The notes below the pieces were generated by a model. The model was given only the letters and a program-made list of their open reading frames with translations. It had not been told where the DNA came from and did not search any database. The translations under genes and the position numbers were made by a program. From Neovahlkampfia damariscottae (Eukaryota > Heterolobosea > Selenaionea > Neovahlkampfiida > Neovahlkampfiidae): a stretch of 64,000 nt of DNA. Each line of letters starts with the position of its first letter. Positions within the stretch are counted from its first letter, which is position 1. This document shows positions 63,053-64,000 of this stretch, piece by piece. Location of the stretch: positions 1 through 64,000 of the forward strand of contig JABLTG010000052.1 of the NCBI GenBank assembly GCA_016618085.1. The letters are read 5' to 3'.

Positions 63053-64000
63053 ATGAAGAAGGAAGAATCAGCTTTTGTGCATTTGACCTGCGGTGCTTTG
63101 GCTGGTGTATTTTCAGATGGTGTAGTTCATCCAATTGATACAGTTAGAGTTCGTCAACAAATGATAGTCAATAAAACACATAAACCAACTTCTGCAACTT
63201 CAACATTTTTTTCAATGTTAAAAAATGAAGGTGTTACTTCAATTTACAAAGGATTTAATGCTGTTCTAGTTGGAACAATTCCAGGACATGCATTATATTT
63301 TTATGGATATGAATTTTCAAAACATCAACTCAATAAATACCTAAAAATCAACGACGATAATAATCCTTTGATTCATTTTACATCTGGTATATTGATAATT
63401 TTGTTAATTTTTCATAGGAATTGTCGCTGACGTTTTTGGTAGTTTAGTAAATTTGATTTCAAATTTTAAACTATTTTCAAGACTTGGACACCAATGGATG
63501 TTATTAAACAAAGAATGCAAAATCAAATTAAAGGTACTGATGGATTAACTGAACAAAGGTATAAAAATTCATTTGATTGTTGCAAGAAGATTGTCAGAAA
63601 TGAAGGTGATTTTTTTTTTCACTAACACAAAGCAGGTTACAGAGGTTTATTTAAAGGATATTGGTTAGGTCTTGCAACTTATGGACCTTTTGTAGCTATT
63701 TATTGGACGTTATATGAACAATTCAAAATTCTATCAAAAACCCTTTTAAACAAACCAACAGTTGATGAATTACCTTTTTATGCTTATACTATCTCAGCTG
63801 GACTTGGAAGTGGAATTTCAGCAGTTGTAACATGTCCTTTGGATGTCATTAAAACAAGAATTCAAAGTAAATCTCAATTCATTTGATCATAAAATATAGT
63901 AAATCATGATCATAAACAATATGAAAGTGCATTCGATGCATTAAAGAAAATTCAAAAAGAAGAAGGAATGAAAGGATTCTTCAAAGGTGTAAAGCCAAGA
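63053..64000 (+). CDS. Mitochondrial carrier family protein (3' end outside window)
   Basis: Five exons in view (63053-63386, 63418-63446, 63482-63605, 63636-63866, 63900 to the edge). Carrier signatures: HPIDTVRVRQQ, TPMDVIKQRMQ and CPLDVIKTRIQ, each with the usual following helices (FKGYWLGLATYGPFVAIYWTLYE). Exon 2 is 29 nt. Pattern RxxxxxxPGHALYFYGYE resembles the S-adenosylmethionine carrier/mitoferrin branch, but substrate cannot be fixed. The gene runs off the right edge near the end of repeat 3. Confidence 0.88.

Noticed and set aside
1-64000. CRISPR arrays, long tandem repeats, rRNA genes
   Set aside because: None seen; repeats are limited to homopolymer A/T runs, the EGF coding repeats and the three tRNA copies.

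Overview
The window is a gene-dense, AT-rich nuclear stretch from a protist. I count about 46 protein-coding genes and three tRNA genes in 64 kb. Neighbours lie a few to ~170 bases apart and many convergent pairs have almost no spacer. Most genes carry tiny GT-AG introns (about 28-45 nt) and several have micro-exons of 9-29 nt. A GspE-type type II secretion ATPase (517-1814) points to a lineage that keeps the mitochondrial type II secretion pathway, known from heteroloboseans, jakobids and malawimonads. With the Fanzor/TnpB remnant, kinesin-13, PTEN, heterotrimeric G-protein and RGS genes, a Naegleria-like heterolobosean is the best guess, but this is inference. The standard genetic code is used; TAA is by far the commonest stop.

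Layout. 1-10 kb: Fanzor/TnpB C-terminus, GspE, a bacterial-type DUF4386 membrane protein, a dual-specificity phosphatase, an Erf4/CHIC-like membrane protein, a phospholipase B, a UBA1-like protein that lacks the E1 active site, and a double twin-CX9C protein. 10-22 kb: Rrn7/TAF1B, a UBXN4-like protein, YL1/VPS72, Rab32-like, atypical G-alpha, Frag1/DRAM, a VPS9-muniscin fusion, PTEN. 22-36 kb: WWE protein, two cyclin-box-like paralogues, Sec23, a bacterial-type GST, SAM-kinesin-13, secreted RCC1-repeat protein, sigma-like GST, two secreted Cys-rich paralogues, NTMT1, N-myristoylation-type GTPase, three identical tRNA-Phe. 36-48 kb: giant beta-helix/EGF receptor-like protein, RGS-FSP1 fusion, RWP-RK protein, SLX4, JMJD7, bL33m. 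48-64 kb: TIGR01589-like protein, MSH2, F-box/EF1A-like fusion, pyrophosphatase fragment, two mitochondrial carriers, a helical unknown, two ankyrin proteins, GT10 fucosyltransferase, Mob1, COPI-associated membrane protein, misato.

Regulation. Nearly every gene has an exact CCAAT pentamer (either orientation) about 5-65 bases before its start codon. This looks like the main promoter element of this genome and implies very short 5' UTRs. Head-to-head pairs carry one copy facing each gene.

The genes do not form an operon-like pathway, but membrane trafficking and signalling are over-represented. Most unusual are GspE with a 9-nt exon inside its Walker A motif, the degenerate E1, the F-box/translation-GTPase fusion, the RGS-FSP1 fusion, the VPS9-muniscin fusion, and consecutive 9/9/12-nt exons that each encode only glycine. 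Exon boundaries were derived by hand from splice signals, frame continuity and family alignment.
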